Translations under genes and position numbers: made by a program
Part shown: piece after piece, positions 1 to 11,324 of the stretch
How positions within the stretch are numbered: the first letter of the stretch is position 1
Layout: each line of letters begins with the position of its first letter
From: Arthrobacter sp. ZGTC412
Lineage (GTDB): Bacteria > Actinomycetota > Actinomycetes > Actinomycetales > Micrococcaceae
Direction of reading: 5' to 3'
DNA length: 64,000 bases
Assembly: GCF_002929215.1 (NCBI RefSeq)
Contig: NZ_PJII01000010.1
Coordinates: 62,001 to 126,000 of the forward strand
Notes under the pieces: model-generated
Seen by the model: only the letters and a program-made list of their open reading frames with translations
The model's database searches: none
What the model was told of the DNA's origin: nothing

Positions 1-224
1 TGGTACAGGTACTGGTAATCGCGGCGGTCAACGGTGGCGGTCTCGATCTTGAGCCCGGCGTTGAACGTCTTGTCCACGACCTTTCCGGACATCACGTTGC
101 GCATCTTGGTACGCACGAAGGCACCGCCCTTGCCCGGCTTGACGTGCTGGAATTCAATGATGTTCCAGAGCTGGCCCTCGAGCTTCAGGACCGTTCCGTT
201 CTTGATGTCGTTAGTGGTTGCCAC
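1..224 (-). CDS. efp: elongation factor P, N-terminal part (runs off the window)
   Basis: EF-P binds the ribosome between the P and E sites and helps peptide-bond formation at polyproline stretches. Only the first 74 or so residues are here; the gene continues past base 1. The visible part is the KOW-like N-terminal domain, with the family's [16 protein letters not shown] loop that carries the tip lysine of EF-P. The start is a GTG that reads (M)ATTNDIKNG, the usual beginning in actinobacteria. It lies downstream of the aro cluster on the same strand, as in other actinobacteria. About 175 bases separate it from the TPR-like gene, so it probably has its own promoter. Confidence 0.95.
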   Translation of the reverse strand, partial: MATTNDIKNGTVLKLEGQLWNIIEFQHVKPGKGGAFVRTKMRNVMSGKVVDKTFNAGLKIETATVDRRDYQYLY

Positions 225-398
225 TGGTTTCCTCTGGTTTCTTTGTCTGGTCGCGTTGTCAGACGTTGTATGCCGGGCAGGCCTGCCAATCGGCTTGCCA
301 GCGCGTATTTGTCAAAAATCGGGTCTTCGAAAAAAATTCAAAAACCATTCTACCGGGTTAATCTGAGGCCCCCTTTCGGGACGGCCAGGCGGACGCCG
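225..398. other. intergenic region before efp
   Basis: These 174 bases separate efp from the TPR-like gene. They include an A/T-richer stretch near 310-350 that may hold the efp promoter. No hairpin followed by a T run and no small gene was recognised. Confidence 0.4.
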
Positions 399-916
399 TC
401 AGCAGGCCAGGTCCAGGACGTCCCGGGCACGCTGCAGCGCCACTGTAGACGAGTAGATGAGGGCGGCGTCCGCCGACTCGGCCACACGCAGGTCCAAGGC
501 GCGGGCGAAGGATTCAACCGCCGCCGATGTCTGGCCCGCCGTGTACTGGGTCTTGCCCAGGAACTGCAGGACCAGCGCCTCGCGGGGCGTCCCCTGCACC
601 TCGGCGAGGAGTTGCCGGAACAGCTCCACCGCCCGGTCCAGCCGGTTCGAAACCCGGAGCACTTCGGCCTCAAACGCCCGCAACCTGAAGGACTCGGGGT
701 CTTTGAAACGCGCTTCGGCCAGCAGTTCCGCCGCCTCAGCCGAATGCCCTTCCACCAGCAGTACAAAGATGTGGTCGGCGGGGTCGGTGGACACCGCCAG
801 CGCCTCGCGGCAGGCGTCGTCGTTCACGATCTGCGGCAGCAGGGATTCCGGGTTGATGCGGATACCCGGAAAGCCGGCCTCCGGCCAGTCTGCTGTGCCT
901 TCCATGTCGCCGTGCA

Positions 917-917
<1 letters not shown>
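399..917 (-). CDS. TPR-like helical repeat protein after aroB
   Basis: Predicted 172-residue soluble protein of unknown function. The second half is helical, with TPR-like spacing (for example the segments around AVELFRQLLAEV and AVESFARALDLR), so a tetratricopeptide scaffold is likely. No catalytic motif or signal peptide is visible. Its ATG overlaps the aroB stop (ATGA), which indicates translational coupling at the end of the aro operon. A similar small gene sits between aroB and efp in related actinobacteria, from memory. The function is not known; the TPR assignment is an inference from the helix pattern. Confidence 0.75.
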
Positions 918-2571
<1,654 letters not shown>

Positions 2572-3771
2572 TTACTGGCCGATCGAGTCCAGGGACGCCG
2601 GAATGCTGTCCAGGTAACCCTTGATGTTGCGTGCGGTCTCCGCCACCGAATCGCCGCCAAACTTTTCGGTGACCGCTTCGGCCAGGACCAGCGCCACCAT
2701 GGCTTCTGCCACCACGCCGGCGGCCGGGACTGCACAGACGTCGGACCGCTGGTGGTGTGCCTTCGCGGCTTCTCCGGTGCTGACGTCGATTGTCTTCAGC
2801 GCGCGGGGCACCGTAGCGATGGGCTTCATGGCCGCGCGGACGCGCAGGACGTCGCCGATGCTCATGCCGCCTTCGATGCCGCCGGCCCGGTTGCTGGTGC
2901 GGACGATGCGCCCGTCGGAGTCCCTGACGATTTCGTCGTGGGCTGCCGAACCGCGGCGTGCGGCGGTCAGGAAGCCGTCGCCGACCTCCACGCCCTTGAT
3001 GGCCTGGATGCCCATCAGTGCTGCGGCCAGCCGGGAATCGAGCCGGCGGTCCCAGTGCACGTAGCTGCCGAGACCCGGCGGGAGTCCGTAGGCGAGGACT
3101 TCAACCACGCCACCCAGGGTCTCGCCCTCCTTGTGCGCGGCATCCACCTCGGCAACCATTGCGTCGGAGGTTTCCCGGTCAAAGCAGCGCAGCGGATCCG
3201 CGTCCAGGGCAAGCACGTCCGTGGGAACCGGCAGCGGGCGCCCCTCGGGTACCGTGACCGTTGCGATGGAGACGGTGTGGCTGACAAGTTCGATGCCGAG
3301 GTGCTTCAGGAACTGCGCGGCGACGGTGCCCATTGCTACGCGGGTGGCAGTCTCACGGGCGCTGGCGCGTTCCAGGACGGGCCGGGCCTCGTCGAAGCCG
3401 TACTTCTGCATTCCGGTGAAGTCGGCGTGCCCGGGGCGGGGGCGCGTCAGCGGTGCGTTGCGGGCCTGGTCGGCGAGCAGTTCGGCAGCAACCGGATCGG
3501 CCGACATGATCTGCTCCCACTTGGGCCATTCCGTATTGCCCACCTGGATGGCCACGGGGCCGCCCTGAGTCAGGCCGTGCCGAACGCCGCCGAGGATTGT
3601 CACCACGTCCTGTTCGAACTTCATGCGTGCGCCGCGGCCATATCCCAGGCGGCGGCGGGCCAGTGAATCAGCGATGTGCCCGCTGGTGATCTCCACACCG
3701 GCGGGGACGCCTTCAATAATTCCCATCAGGGCCGGACCATGGGATTCACCGGCAGTCAACCAACGCAACAT
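2572..3771 (-). CDS. aroC: chorismate synthase
   Basis: FMN-dependent enzyme that converts EPSP to chorismate, the last common step to aromatic amino acids, folate and quinones. It has 399 residues from the chosen ATG. Family signatures are the N-terminal [11 protein letters not shown], a central [10 protein letters not shown] and the [10 protein letters not shown] segment. An ATG three codons upstream (3780) is in frame, but AGGA lies directly before it. The internal ATG gives the usual [12 protein letters not shown] start with a workable Shine-Dalgarno spacing, so it was chosen. It follows aroE by 26 bases. Confidence 0.97.
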   Translation of the reverse strand: MLRWLTAGESHGPALMGIIEGVPAGVEITSGHIADSLARRRLGYGRGARMKFEQDVVTILGGVRHGLTQGGPVAIQVGNTEWPKWEQIMSADPVAAELLADQARNAPLTRPRPGHADFTGMQKYGFDEARPVLERASARETATRVAMGTVAAQFLKHLGIELVSHTVSIATVTVPEGRPLPVPTDVLALDADPLRCFDRETSDAMVAEVDAAHKEGETLGGVVEVLAYGLPPGLGSYVHWDRRLDSRLAAALMGIQAIKGVEVGDGFLTAARRGSAAHDEIVRDSDGRIVRTSNRAGGIEGGMSIGDVLRVRAAMKPIATVPRALKTIDVSTGEAAKAHHQRSDVCAVPAAGVVAEAMVALVLAEAVTEKFGGDSVAETARNIKGYLDSIPASLDSIGQ

Positions 3772-3797
3772 ATTTTCCATCCTGCCACGTATGGCGG

Positions 3798-4658
3798 TTA
3801 CAACGCCCGTCGGGGAAGGCCGACTGCGTCACACATCACATCTATGACAGATGCGTTAACTTCCTCTTCGAGGTGGCTGAACAGGCGCACCTGTTCCACG
3901 GCCTGGTACAGCAGCATTTCGAGGCCGGGCACCACGGCGCCGCCCCCGGCCTCCCACACAGACGCAATCAGGCTGGGCCAGGGATCGTAGGCCACGTCCA
4001 GCAGAACACCGGACGTGGAAGTCTTCAGTGCCGCGATTTCTGCCGCCAGCCCGTCTGCCGCGCGCGGCGGCAGGGTGGAAATAACGACGTCGGCAGCGGC
4101 CATTGGTTTCGCCGCTTCCGTGAGGGGGCGGATCTCCAGGGAGAGGCCAAAACTTTCTGCAGCGGCGCGGACTTCGGCAGTGCGGAAGGGATCACGGACG
4201 AAGAGCAGCGCCGAGCCGGCTCCCAGTTCCGTCAGGGCTGCAACGGCGGCGGCCGCCGTCCCGCCCCCGCCTAGAATAACGGGCTCCGCGGGCGTCCCCC
4301 CGCCTGCGTGGCGTACGGCGTTGACGATTCCTGTGACGTCCGTATTGAACCCGATGGCCCGGGAACCGCTCCCGTGCTTCTCGAAAGCCACGGTGTTCAC
4401 CACGCCCAGGGCCCGCGCAACACCGCGCACTTCGTCCACCTCGCTGACCATGGCGGACTTCAAGGGCATGGTGACGGACAAGCCGCGCCAGCCCGGCTGG
4501 TCCCGGAGCTGCCGCATCAACGAGGGCAGCATTTGTTCAGTGACATCGATGGCGGTATAGCTGATGCCGATGCCTAGCTGGCTGTACGCCGCGTGATGCA
4601 GTGCCGGAGACTTTGAGTGGCTGATGGGGTGGCCCAGGACGGCTGCCCGCAGGCTCAT
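3798..4658 (-). CDS. aroE: shikimate dehydrogenase
   Basis: NADP(H)-dependent reduction of 3-dehydroshikimate to shikimate. From the ATG at 4658 the protein has 286 residues. The shikimate-binding SKSPALHH is at about residues 15-22, NTDVTG is in the middle, and a glycine-rich dinucleotide loop (GGGGTAAAA) follows. The open frame extends nine codons upstream, but the 4658 ATG overlaps the mltG stop as ATGA and gives the conserved N-terminus [15 protein letters not shown]. AroE directly after MltG/RuvX is a common actinobacterial order. Confidence 0.95.
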   Translation of the reverse strand: MSLRAAVLGHPISHSKSPALHHAAYSQLGIGISYTAIDVTEQMLPSLMRQLRDQPGWRGLSVTMPLKSAMVSEVDEVRGVARALGVVNTVAFEKHGSGSRAIGFNTDVTGIVNAVRHAGGGTPAEPVILGGGGTAAAAVAALTELGAGSALLFVRDPFRTAEVRAAAESFGLSLEIRPLTEAAKPMAAADVVISTLPPRAADGLAAEIAALKTSTSGVLLDVAYDPWPSLIASVWEAGGGAVVPGLEMLLYQAVEQVRLFSHLEEEVNASVIDVMCDAVGLPRRAL

Positions 4659-6343
4659 GTGCAGCGGCCAACGTTCGCCGTGCACCAGGCGTTGTACTGG
4701 TCAACATAGGTGTTGTGTTCAGCCAGTGTCCGGGAGAACTTCGTTTCCTTGGTGTCCAGGTTGATGGTTACCCAGTACAGGAAGTCGTTTGACTTGGGCT
4801 TGGCAGCAGCATCGATGGCTGCCTTTCCCGGAGAACCGATGGGGCCAGGGGGCAGGCCCGGATTCGCGTAGGTGTTGTACGGGTTGGACTTGTCCTGGCG
4901 CTGTTCGTCGGTGAAGTTATAGCTCTTGGTGCCCAGGCCGTAGGTCACGGCTGAATCCACCTGCAGGAAGCCGCTGGTCTGGTCATTGGGCTTGAGCCGG
5001 TTGTAGATGGCACCGGCCACGTCACCGTACTCCGCCTGGCCACCCTCGGCCTGCACGATGCTTGCCACGATGACGGCCCTATACTGCTTGGCCGGATCCG
5101 TGATGCCCTGGGACTCAAGTTCGTCAACGGTGATCTTGACCAGCGATTGGAGGATGTCCTTCGCCGGTGTGCCAAGCGGGTAACGGTGTTCACCCGGGGC
5201 GAGGTACCCTTCCAGGTTCTTGGCAGTTTTGGGAAGGCCGAACTGAGCCGGCTGGTTGCTGAGGGCCTGCAGATCCTGGATGGAAACGCCGGAACCTTCG
5301 GCGATCGCCTGCAGCGACTCATTAATGCGCAGGCCGGCGCTGAGGGCGAAGTAGATCACCTTCTCCTGGTCCTTGCCGAGCAGGACGTTTACGGCATCGG
5401 AGTTCTTCATTTCTGTCTTGAAGGTGTAGTTCCCGGGGGCCAGTACCCCGCCGGATGCGTTGAATTCCTCGAGGAAGGTGTCGGAATTGGCGACGACGCG
5501 CTCGCCCTCCAGCCTGCTGGCGACGGAACGGGTGCCTTCCCCGTTCTCAACCGTCACCATAACCTCGCCCGAACCGGGACCCGGGTAGTCGCTGGGCTTG
5601 TCGTTGCCAAGCAGCGGCTTCAGGAACTGCGCCCCGACGGCGACAGCCGTGACGAAAACGGCGAGTGTGAGGAACAGGGCCAGCAACCTCCGGCGCCGGC
5701 GGACCTTCCTGGACGGCTTGGCCACTACGGGCGCTGCGGCAGGCAGGAACTCGTGGTGCCCGGTGTCGTGGCGCGCATCGTCGTAATGCCCCTGGTCATA
5801 GCGTCCCTCGTGTTGAAGGGCGTCGTCGTGGTGCACACCCTCCTGGAAGTGGTGTCCCTCGGCATAGTGGACGTCATCGTCGTAGTGCGTATCGGCTGCG
5901 TGCCGGTGCCCGGCGATGGCAGGCTCGGGGTAGGAAACTTGAGCGTGGTCGTGATGGACTTCGTCATGCAGAGCCTCCTCCTGCTGAACCCCGGGACGGT
6001 GCTCGTCCTCGTGGTGCACGTCGTCGTAATGAAGGTCGTTTTCCGGGCGCAGCCCTGCGGGCTGCCGCTCCTCATGATGAACGTGCTGGATGGACGGCGG
6101 CGCCTGAGGAGCGGCCGGGACAGCCGGTTCCTCCTGGACCGACGGAACAGGTGACGCGACGGCCGGTGGCCCGGAGGGCGGCGGCGGAACGTCGTGTCCC
6201 GTTTCGTAGGCCTGCTCGGGCACGGCGCCCTGGAGTCCGGTGTCAGAGGTCTTTTGGCGCGCCCTGAGTTCCTTGCGGGTCAGCGGCCTCGCTGCCCCGG
6301 CGTCCAAGGGGCCGGAAGCGTCGTCAATATTGGCAGGACTCAC
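4655..6343 (-). CDS. mltG: endolytic transglycosylase MltG with long His-rich cytoplasmic region
   Basis: Membrane-anchored lytic transglycosylase that cuts nascent peptidoglycan strands internally. The protein has 562 residues, much longer than the roughly 340 of E. coli MltG. Residues 1-210 are a low-complexity cytoplasmic part. It is Pro-rich to about 85, then strongly His/Asp/Glu-rich from about 87 to 197, with 24 His in 111 residues. A basic RRRRR cluster precedes one membrane segment at about 220-241. The extracellular YceG/MltG domain follows, with the catalytic-glutamate motif ASIVQAEGG and a later LQVDSAVTYGLG segment. The stop overlaps aroE by ATGA and the start overlaps ruvX by 4 bases. 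Confidence 0.94.
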   Translation of the reverse strand: MSPANIDDASGPLDAGAARPLTRKELRARQKTSDTGLQGAVPEQAYETGHDVPPPPSGPPAVASPVPSVQEEPAVPAAPQAPPSIQHVHHEERQPAGLRPENDLHYDDVHHEDEHRPGVQQEEALHDEVHHDHAQVSYPEPAIAGHRHAADTHYDDDVHYAEGHHFQEGVHHDDALQHEGRYDQGHYDDARHDTGHHEFLPAAAPVVAKPSRKVRRRRRLLALFLTLAVFVTAVAVGAQFLKPLLGNDKPSDYPGPGSGEVMVTVENGEGTRSVASRLEGERVVANSDTFLEEFNASGGVLAPGNYTFKTEMKNSDAVNVLLGKDQEKVIYFALSAGLRINESLQAIAEGSGVSIQDLQALSNQPAQFGLPKTAKNLEGYLAPGEHRYPLGTPAKDILQSLVKITVDELESQGITDPAKQYRAVIVASIVQAEGGQAEYGDVAGAIYNRLKPNDQTSGFLQVDSAVTYGLGTKSYNFTDEQRQDKSNPYNTYANPGLPPGPIGSPGKAAIDAAAKPKSNDFLYWVTINLDTKETKFSRTLAEHNTYVDQYNAWCTANVGRCT

Positions 6344-6936
6344 TGTTGCCTTCCATCATTTGAAGATTGGTCCGTATCCGGGGTGACGTGGACACTCTCA
6401 TCCACTTCGCTGACCCCCGGGTCCACGGAAGGGGAGGGCGCGGTCACGCGTCGGCCGACATCCACTCCCCTGGCTTTTTGCATGTCGAGGGCGTGCTGGA
6501 GGATACCTGCCGCCGCGACCTGATCAACTACTTTACGGTGATTGCGGCTGCTCATGCCAGCTTCATGCAGGTTGCGGTGGGCTGTAACGCTGCTGAGGCG
6601 CTCGTCCACCAGGTTCACCGGCACGGCCAAAGCCCGTGCCGACAGCTCTGCAACCAGCAGTTCTGCGTACTCAGTGGCCATTTTCGCCGACGCGTGCTCT
6701 TCACCCTTCATGGTCCGGGGCAGGCCCACGATGACCTGTACCGCGCCAAGTTCCTCGACCAGGTTGGCAATGACCCGGACGTCCGAGTTTTTCTTGGCAT
6801 TCCGGTCCAGCGTCTTGTAGGGCGTGGCCAGGATCGAGTCGCGGTCGCAGATGGCCACGCCTACCCGGACGGTGCCGACGTCGACCCCCAGTTTGATGCC
6901 CTGGGGGCTGGCGTCGGCTGCAGAAGGATTGGTCAA
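6340..6936 (-). CDS. ruvX: YqgF/RuvX family putative Holliday junction resolvase
   Basis: RNase H-fold protein of the YqgF/RuvX family, which includes putative Holliday-junction resolvases and a role in 16S rRNA 5'-end processing in E. coli. Its 198 residues exceed the usual 140-160 because of an acidic C-terminal tail. The first acidic motif GVDVGTVRVGVAI is near residues 17-29 and the second acidic site VDERLSSVTAHR is in the C-terminal half. It is translationally coupled to mltG and starts 3 bases after alaS, so alaS-ruvX-mltG-aroE is probably one transcript. Confidence 0.94.
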   Translation of the reverse strand: MTNPSAADASPQGIKLGVDVGTVRVGVAICDRDSILATPYKTLDRNAKKNSDVRVIANLVEELGAVQVIVGLPRTMKGEEHASAKMATEYAELLVAELSARALAVPVNLVDERLSSVTAHRNLHEAGMSSRNHRKVVDQVAAAGILQHALDMQKARGVDVGRRVTAPSPSVDPGVSEVDESVHVTPDTDQSSNDGRQQ

Positions 6937-6939
6937 GGT

Positions 6940-9618
6940 TTATCGCCCGGAAATGGCGTCCACGACGGCTGCCAAAGCAGGAGTCACCTTGCCGGCGTCC
7001 GTTCCGCCGCCCTGGGCAACGTCGTCCTTGCCGCCACCGCCGCCACCGAGGATCCCGGCGGCCAGCCGTACCAGGGCACCTGCCTTGACACCGGATTCCC
7101 GAGCGGCTTCATTCGTGGCCACCAGGATCATGGGACGTTCGTTCGCGACGCCCGCAACAGCCACGGCAGCGGCGGTGGAGCCCAGACGGTTGCGCAGGTC
7201 CAGCGCCAGCCCGCGGAGGTCGTCCGCGCCGCTGACCTGCCCGGCATCGTGGGCAATAACGCTGACCCCGGAGGCGTCCTTGGCGCTGTTGACGAGCTGG
7301 GCGGCGGAAGCAGCCAGCTGTTCCTTGCGGAGCCTGTCCAGCTCCTTCTCCGTAGCCTTGAGCTTCGCCAGCGTCGCGGCGATCCTGTCGGCCAGCTGGC
7401 CGGACGGGACCTTGAGCAGGTCGGTCAGTTCGGTCACCAGGGCACGCTCGGCGGCGAGGTGGCGGAAGGCGTCCATGCCCACGAACGCCTCAACGCGGCG
7501 GTTTCCGGAGCCGACTGACTGCTCGCCCAGGAGCGAGAGGCTGCCGATCAGCGAGGTGTTGGCCACGTGCGTTCCGCCACACAGCTCACGGGACCAGGCG
7601 CCGTCGATCTCCACGACGCGCACTTCGCTGCCGTAGTTCTCGCCGAAGAGGGCCATGGCTCCCAGGGCCTTGGCCTCGGCCAATCCCATCACCTTGGTCT
7701 CCACGGAGTAGTTACTCCGGATGGCGAGGTTGGAGACCTCTTCGATTTCCGAGCGGGTGGCAGTGCTCAGGCCCTCGCCCCAGGCGAAGTCGAAGCGCAG
7801 GTAGCCGGCTTTGTTGTAGGACCCGCGCTGGGTGGCTTCCGGCCCGAGGATCTGGTGCAGCGCCGCGTGCACAATGTGCGTGCCGGTGTGTGCCTGCTCG
7901 GCGGCGTGGCGGCGTTCGCGGTCGACGGCGGCACGGACCAGCGAGTCGGAGCCGATTTCGCCTTCACGGACGATCGCCTTGTGGACGCTCAGGCCCTTGA
8001 GCGGACGCTGGACATCGAGGACCTCAACGACGAACCCGTCGCCAGTGATCAGGCCGGTATCCGCGGCCTGTCCGCCTGCCTCTGCGTAGAACGGGGTCTC
8101 GGAGAGCACGAGTTCGATCTCGTCGCCCGTGGATGCCTGCTGTACCGGCTGTCCTCCGGTGAGGATGCCGCGGACGCGGGATTCGCCGTCGAGCTCTGTG
8201 TAACCGGTGAAGACCGTCTCGCCCCGGGTGAGAATCTCCTGGAAGGCGCTCAGGTCGGCGTGGCCGCCCTTTTTGCCTTTCGCATCGGCCTGGGCACGCT
8301 TCCGCTGCTCCTGCATGAGGTTGCGGAATGCTGCCTCATCCACCTGGAGCCCGGCCTCCTCGGCCATTTCCAGTGTGAGGTCAATGGGGAACCCGTAGGT
8401 GTCGTGCAGGGCGAAAGCGTCAGCGCCGGAGAGCGGCTTATTGGCGGCCTTGGACTCCTTGACAGCGTCCTCAAGCCGAGCGGTGCCGGAGGCAATGGTG
8501 CGCAGGAACGCCTTTTCTTCGGCGTAGGCGATGCGGCTGATGCGGGCAAAGTCGGTGTCCACCACCGGGTAGACGCCCTTCATGGCATCCCGTGAGGCGG
8601 GCAGCAGTTCCGGCAGGCAGGCTTGCTCCACGCCCAGGAGGCGCATGGACCGCACTGCACGGCGGATGAGCCGGCGAAGGACGTAGCCGCGGCCCTCATT
8701 GGAGGGGGTCACGCCGTCGGAGATTAGCATCAATGCCGAGCGGATATGATCGCCCACCACGCGCATGCGCACGTCGTCGGTGTGGTGAGGATCGTCAGGT
8801 GTTTCAGCTGACGTGTATTCCTTGCCCGAGAGTGCGGCGGCCTTGTCGATGACGGGACGGACCTGGTCCGTCTCGTACATGTTCTCGACGCCCTGCAGGA
8901 TCATGGCCAGGCGTTCCATGCCAAGGCCGGTATCGATGTTGCGCTTGGGCAGTTCGCCCACGACATCAAAGTCTTCTTTCGAGCGGACGTTTTCGATCTG
9001 GTACTGCATAAAAACGAGGTTCCAGATCTCGATGTACCGGGTCTCGTCAGCCAGCGGGCCGCCCTCAATGCCGTAGGCGGGGCCGCGGTCGTAGTAGATC
9101 TCCGAGCACGGACCGGCGGGGCCGGGCTGGCCGGTGTGCCAGTAGTTGTCCGATTTGCCCATTTTCTGGATGCGCTCGGCCGGAACACCGGTGTTCTTCA
9201 GCCAGAGTTCCTTGGCTTCGTCGTCCTCTTCGTAGACCGTCACCCACAGCAGTTCAGGCGTAAGGCCGTAGCCGCCGTCGTCCACGCTCTTGGTCAGCAG
9301 TTCCCAGGCGAACTTGATGGCGTCTTCCTTGAAGTAGTCGCCGAAGGAGAAGTTCCCGCACATTTGGAAGAAGGTGCCGTGCCGGGCGGTCTTGCCCACT
9401 TCCTCGATGTCGCCGGTGCGGATGCATTTCTGCACGCTGGTGGCGCGGGAGTAGGGCGGTTCCTCGCGTGCCGTGAGGTAGGGAATGAACGGAACCATGC
9501 CGGCGACCGTAAACAGCAGCGAGGGGTCGCTGGAGACCAGCGATGCGGAAGGAACCGCGGTGTGGCCCTTGCTGACAAAAAAGTCAACCCAGCGCTTAGT
9601 GATCTCCTGCGACTTCAT
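6940..9618 (-). CDS. alaS: alanyl-tRNA synthetase
   Basis: Class II synthetase charging tRNA-Ala. The chosen ATG gives the conserved N-terminus MKSQEITKRWVDFF and 892 residues, a normal length. The catalytic core is followed by the editing domain with zinc motifs HTGTHIVHAAL and CGGTHVANT, and by a C-terminal glycine-rich DHHA1-type domain (ILGGGGGG). The open frame extends 31 codons further, but a purine-rich AAGAAGGG sits upstream of the chosen ATG and nothing upstream is conserved. The final codons are 3 bases from ruvX. Confidence 0.97.
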   Translation of the reverse strand: MKSQEITKRWVDFFVSKGHTAVPSASLVSSDPSLLFTVAGMVPFIPYLTAREEPPYSRATSVQKCIRTGDIEEVGKTARHGTFFQMCGNFSFGDYFKEDAIKFAWELLTKSVDDGGYGLTPELLWVTVYEEDDEAKELWLKNTGVPAERIQKMGKSDNYWHTGQPGPAGPCSEIYYDRGPAYGIEGGPLADETRYIEIWNLVFMQYQIENVRSKEDFDVVGELPKRNIDTGLGMERLAMILQGVENMYETDQVRPVIDKAAALSGKEYTSAETPDDPHHTDDVRMRVVGDHIRSALMLISDGVTPSNEGRGYVLRRLIRRAVRSMRLLGVEQACLPELLPASRDAMKGVYPVVDTDFARISRIAYAEEKAFLRTIASGTARLEDAVKESKAANKPLSGADAFALHDTYGFPIDLTLEMAEEAGLQVDEAAFRNLMQEQRKRAQADAKGKKGGHADLSAFQEILTRGETVFTGYTELDGESRVRGILTGGQPVQQASTGDEIELVLSETPFYAEAGGQAADTGLITGDGFVVEVLDVQRPLKGLSVHKAIVREGEIGSDSLVRAAVDRERRHAAEQAHTGTHIVHAALHQILGPEATQRGSYNKAGYLRFDFAWGEGLSTATRSEIEEVSNLAIRSNYSVETKVMGLAEAKALGAMALFGENYGSEVRVVEIDGAWSRELCGGTHVANTSLIGSLSLLGEQSVGSGNRRVEAFVGMDAFRHLAAERALVTELTDLLKVPSGQLADRIAATLAKLKATEKELDRLRKEQLAASAAQLVNSAKDASGVSVIAHDAGQVSGADDLRGLALDLRNRLGSTAAAVAVAGVANERPMILVATNEAARESGVKAGALVRLAAGILGGGGGGKDDVAQGGGTDAGKVTPALAAVVDAISGR

Positions 9619-9750
9619 GAGCTGTTTACTTACCCTTCTTGGTCCACGCACATGCGCGGAAGTTCGTTCGCTTGGCAGTTCCGTGGGCACGGTTGCTGCC
9701 GGTCTGTTCATTAGAGCCGCGGCCCGGCCGCAGCCCGGCCGGTTGCCGGG

Positions 9751-9993
9751 TCAGCGGCCGACCAGTTCTCCGGATTCCACCCCAAGGGCCGCACGAAGAT
9801 CCGTTTCCCGTTCACGCATGCCGTCACGGATCGCGTCAGCGAAGTCGTAGACCCCGTCGGCGAGCCGGCCTACGGCCCGGTTAAGGCCCTGCGGGCCAAG
9901 TGTGGACTGCATGCTGGCCTGCGCTTCGGTGACTTTGCGGAATGCGATGACTCCGATCGCCACGCCGATTCCCATCCAGACAAGTCGTTTCAT
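9751..9993 (-). CDS. small conserved actinobacterial protein before alaS
   Basis: An 80-residue protein with one N-terminal hydrophobic segment (MKRLVWMGIGVAIGVIAFRK) followed by a soluble amphipathic part containing GLNRAVGRLADGVYDFADAIRDG. It resembles the small membrane-anchored proteins found between a DUF948 gene and alaS in actinobacteria (possibly DUF6167, from memory). It starts 17 bases after the DUF948 stop and probably belongs to the same transcript. The function is unknown. Confidence 0.8.
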   Translation of the reverse strand: MKRLVWMGIGVAIGVIAFRKVTEAQASMQSTLGPQGLNRAVGRLADGVYDFADAIRDGMRERETDLRAALGVESGELVGR

Positions 9994-10010
9994 TCTAAGT
10001 TCTCCGAAGT

Positions 10011-10385
10011 TCAGCGGCTGCGGCGGCCGGCGGTGGTTTTTTTGCGGTTGGCCAGCGCGGTGCGGACGCCGTAGCTGAACGCTGCCACTTTGATGAGCGG
10101 CGAGCCAACGGTGGCGGCAACCAGCGAGGACAGTGCCGACAGGTTTGCTGACGCGTCGGAGACGTTCGAGGAAATGCCGTCCACCTTCTTCAGCTGCTGG
10201 TTGGTGGTGGACACGGTGGCCGTAACCTCGTCCATCAGAGGTGTGGCGCCGTCGCTGATGGACCGGATGGATGTGCGGACCTCGTCAAGGACTTTGCCCA
10301 ACTTCAGAATGGGCACAGCAAGCAGCAGCACCAGGAGCGCAAATACTCCGGCAGCGATCAGGCCGGCAATATCGCCACCAGACAT
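10011..10385 (-). CDS. DUF948 membrane-anchored protein
   Basis: A 124-residue protein with an N-terminal transmembrane helix (about residues 8-30) and a predicted helical part rich in Ser, Thr and Val (TSIRSISDGATPLMDEVTATV). This fits the DUF948 family, whose members have one membrane helix and a coiled coil. The C-terminus is basic (KKTTAGRRSR). Order rpsD, DUF948, small membrane protein, alaS is a known actinobacterial arrangement. The function is unknown; a role at the envelope is inferred from topology only. Confidence 0.88.
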   Translation of the reverse strand: MSGGDIAGLIAAGVFALLVLLLAVPILKLGKVLDEVRTSIRSISDGATPLMDEVTATVSTTNQQLKKVDGISSNVSDASANLSALSSLVAATVGSPLIKVAAFSYGVRTALANRKKTTAGRRSR

Positions 10386-10478
10386 AGACGTTCATCTCCT
10401 AGAAATTCTGTGGTTCGTTCCACCCGGCGGTGCGTTGTGAAGCGCATTCCGCGGATGTCCCCCAAGTACCTTACATAC

Positions 10479-10512
10479 AAAGAAGCCCGCGGCGCTTGCC
10501 ACGGGCTTCTTT
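10479..10512 (-). terminator. terminator after rpsD
   Basis: Perfect 11-bp stem AAAGAAGCCCG / CGGGCTTCTTT with a 12-base loop, lying 18 bases after the rpsD stop. The arms end in A/T runs, so it can act as an intrinsic terminator separating rpsD from the DUF948-alaS transcript. Confidence 0.85.
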
Positions 10513-10529
10513 GGATACGCTGCTGAAAT

Positions 10530-11156
10530 TTAGCGTGCGTAGAATTCGACGACCAGCTGCTCTTCACAGGTCACGGGGACCTCGGAGCGCTTGGGGCGGC
10601 GGACCAGGCGTGCCTGCAGGGCTTCCAGCTTGACGTCCAGGTATGCCGGAACGGTGGGCAGGACGTCGCGGTGTGCGCCGGCTGCTGCAACCTGGAGCGG
10701 AACCATGGTTTCGCTGCGGGTGTGGACGTGGACCAGCTGGCCTTCGCCGACGCGGAACGACGGGCGGTCAACGCGGACGCCGTCAACCATGATGTGGCGG
10801 TGCACAACAAGCTGGCGGGCCTGGGCGATGGTGCGGGCGAAGCCGGCACGCAGGACCAGGGCGTCAAGACGCATTTCGAGCAGTTCGATGAGGTTTTCAC
10901 CGGTCAGGCCCTTGGTGCGGCGGGCTTCTTCGAAGGCACGGGTCATCTGTGCTTCGCGGATGCCGTACTGGGCGCGCAGGCGCTGCTTTTCGCGCAGACG
11001 TACGGCGTAGTCGGAGTCCTGCTTCTTGCGGGCACGGCCATGCTCACCGGGGCCGTACGGGCGGCGCTCCATGTACTTGGCGGCCTTGGGGGTCAGAGCG
11101 ATGCCGAGGGACCGCGAGAGGCGGGCCTGACGGCGAGCACGAGTGTTGTTAGCCAC
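10530..11156 (-). CDS. rpsD: 30S ribosomal protein S4
   Basis: Primary 16S rRNA-binding protein that nucleates 30S assembly. The 208 residues are the standard length. The N-terminal part has the (M)ANNTRARRQARLSR start, and the S4 RNA-binding domain includes RLDALVLRAGFARTIAQAR and VVHRHIMVDGVRVDRPS. There is no zinc-type Cys cluster, so this is the Cys-minus form. It stands alone here, outside the alpha operon, as in other actinobacteria. A strong terminator follows. Confidence 0.97.
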   Translation of the reverse strand: MANNTRARRQARLSRSLGIALTPKAAKYMERRPYGPGEHGRARKKQDSDYAVRLREKQRLRAQYGIREAQMTRAFEEARRTKGLTGENLIELLEMRLDALVLRAGFARTIAQARQLVVHRHIMVDGVRVDRPSFRVGEGQLVHVHTRSETMVPLQVAAAGAHRDVLPTVPAYLDVKLEALQARLVRRPKRSEVPVTCEEQLVVEFYAR

Positions 11157-11324
11157 TTGTGTCCTTCCAATATCTGCGGTGTGTCAGTGTTACTGGCCTC
11201 CATCATGGAGAGCATGGGCCAACCGCTGCCTTTTGCTACTGGGTTCAGGGCACAACCAAGCGGATAAGTTCCAGTGATTGGGCGCCCGGACCTTGCCAGA
11301 CAAACATCAATCCTAGCACGGTGC

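Noticed and set aside
5147-6154. 335-residue plus-strand frame opposite mltG
   Set aside because: It is the complement of the His-rich repeat codons in mltG, giving Val-rich low complexity. It has no ribosome site or family match.
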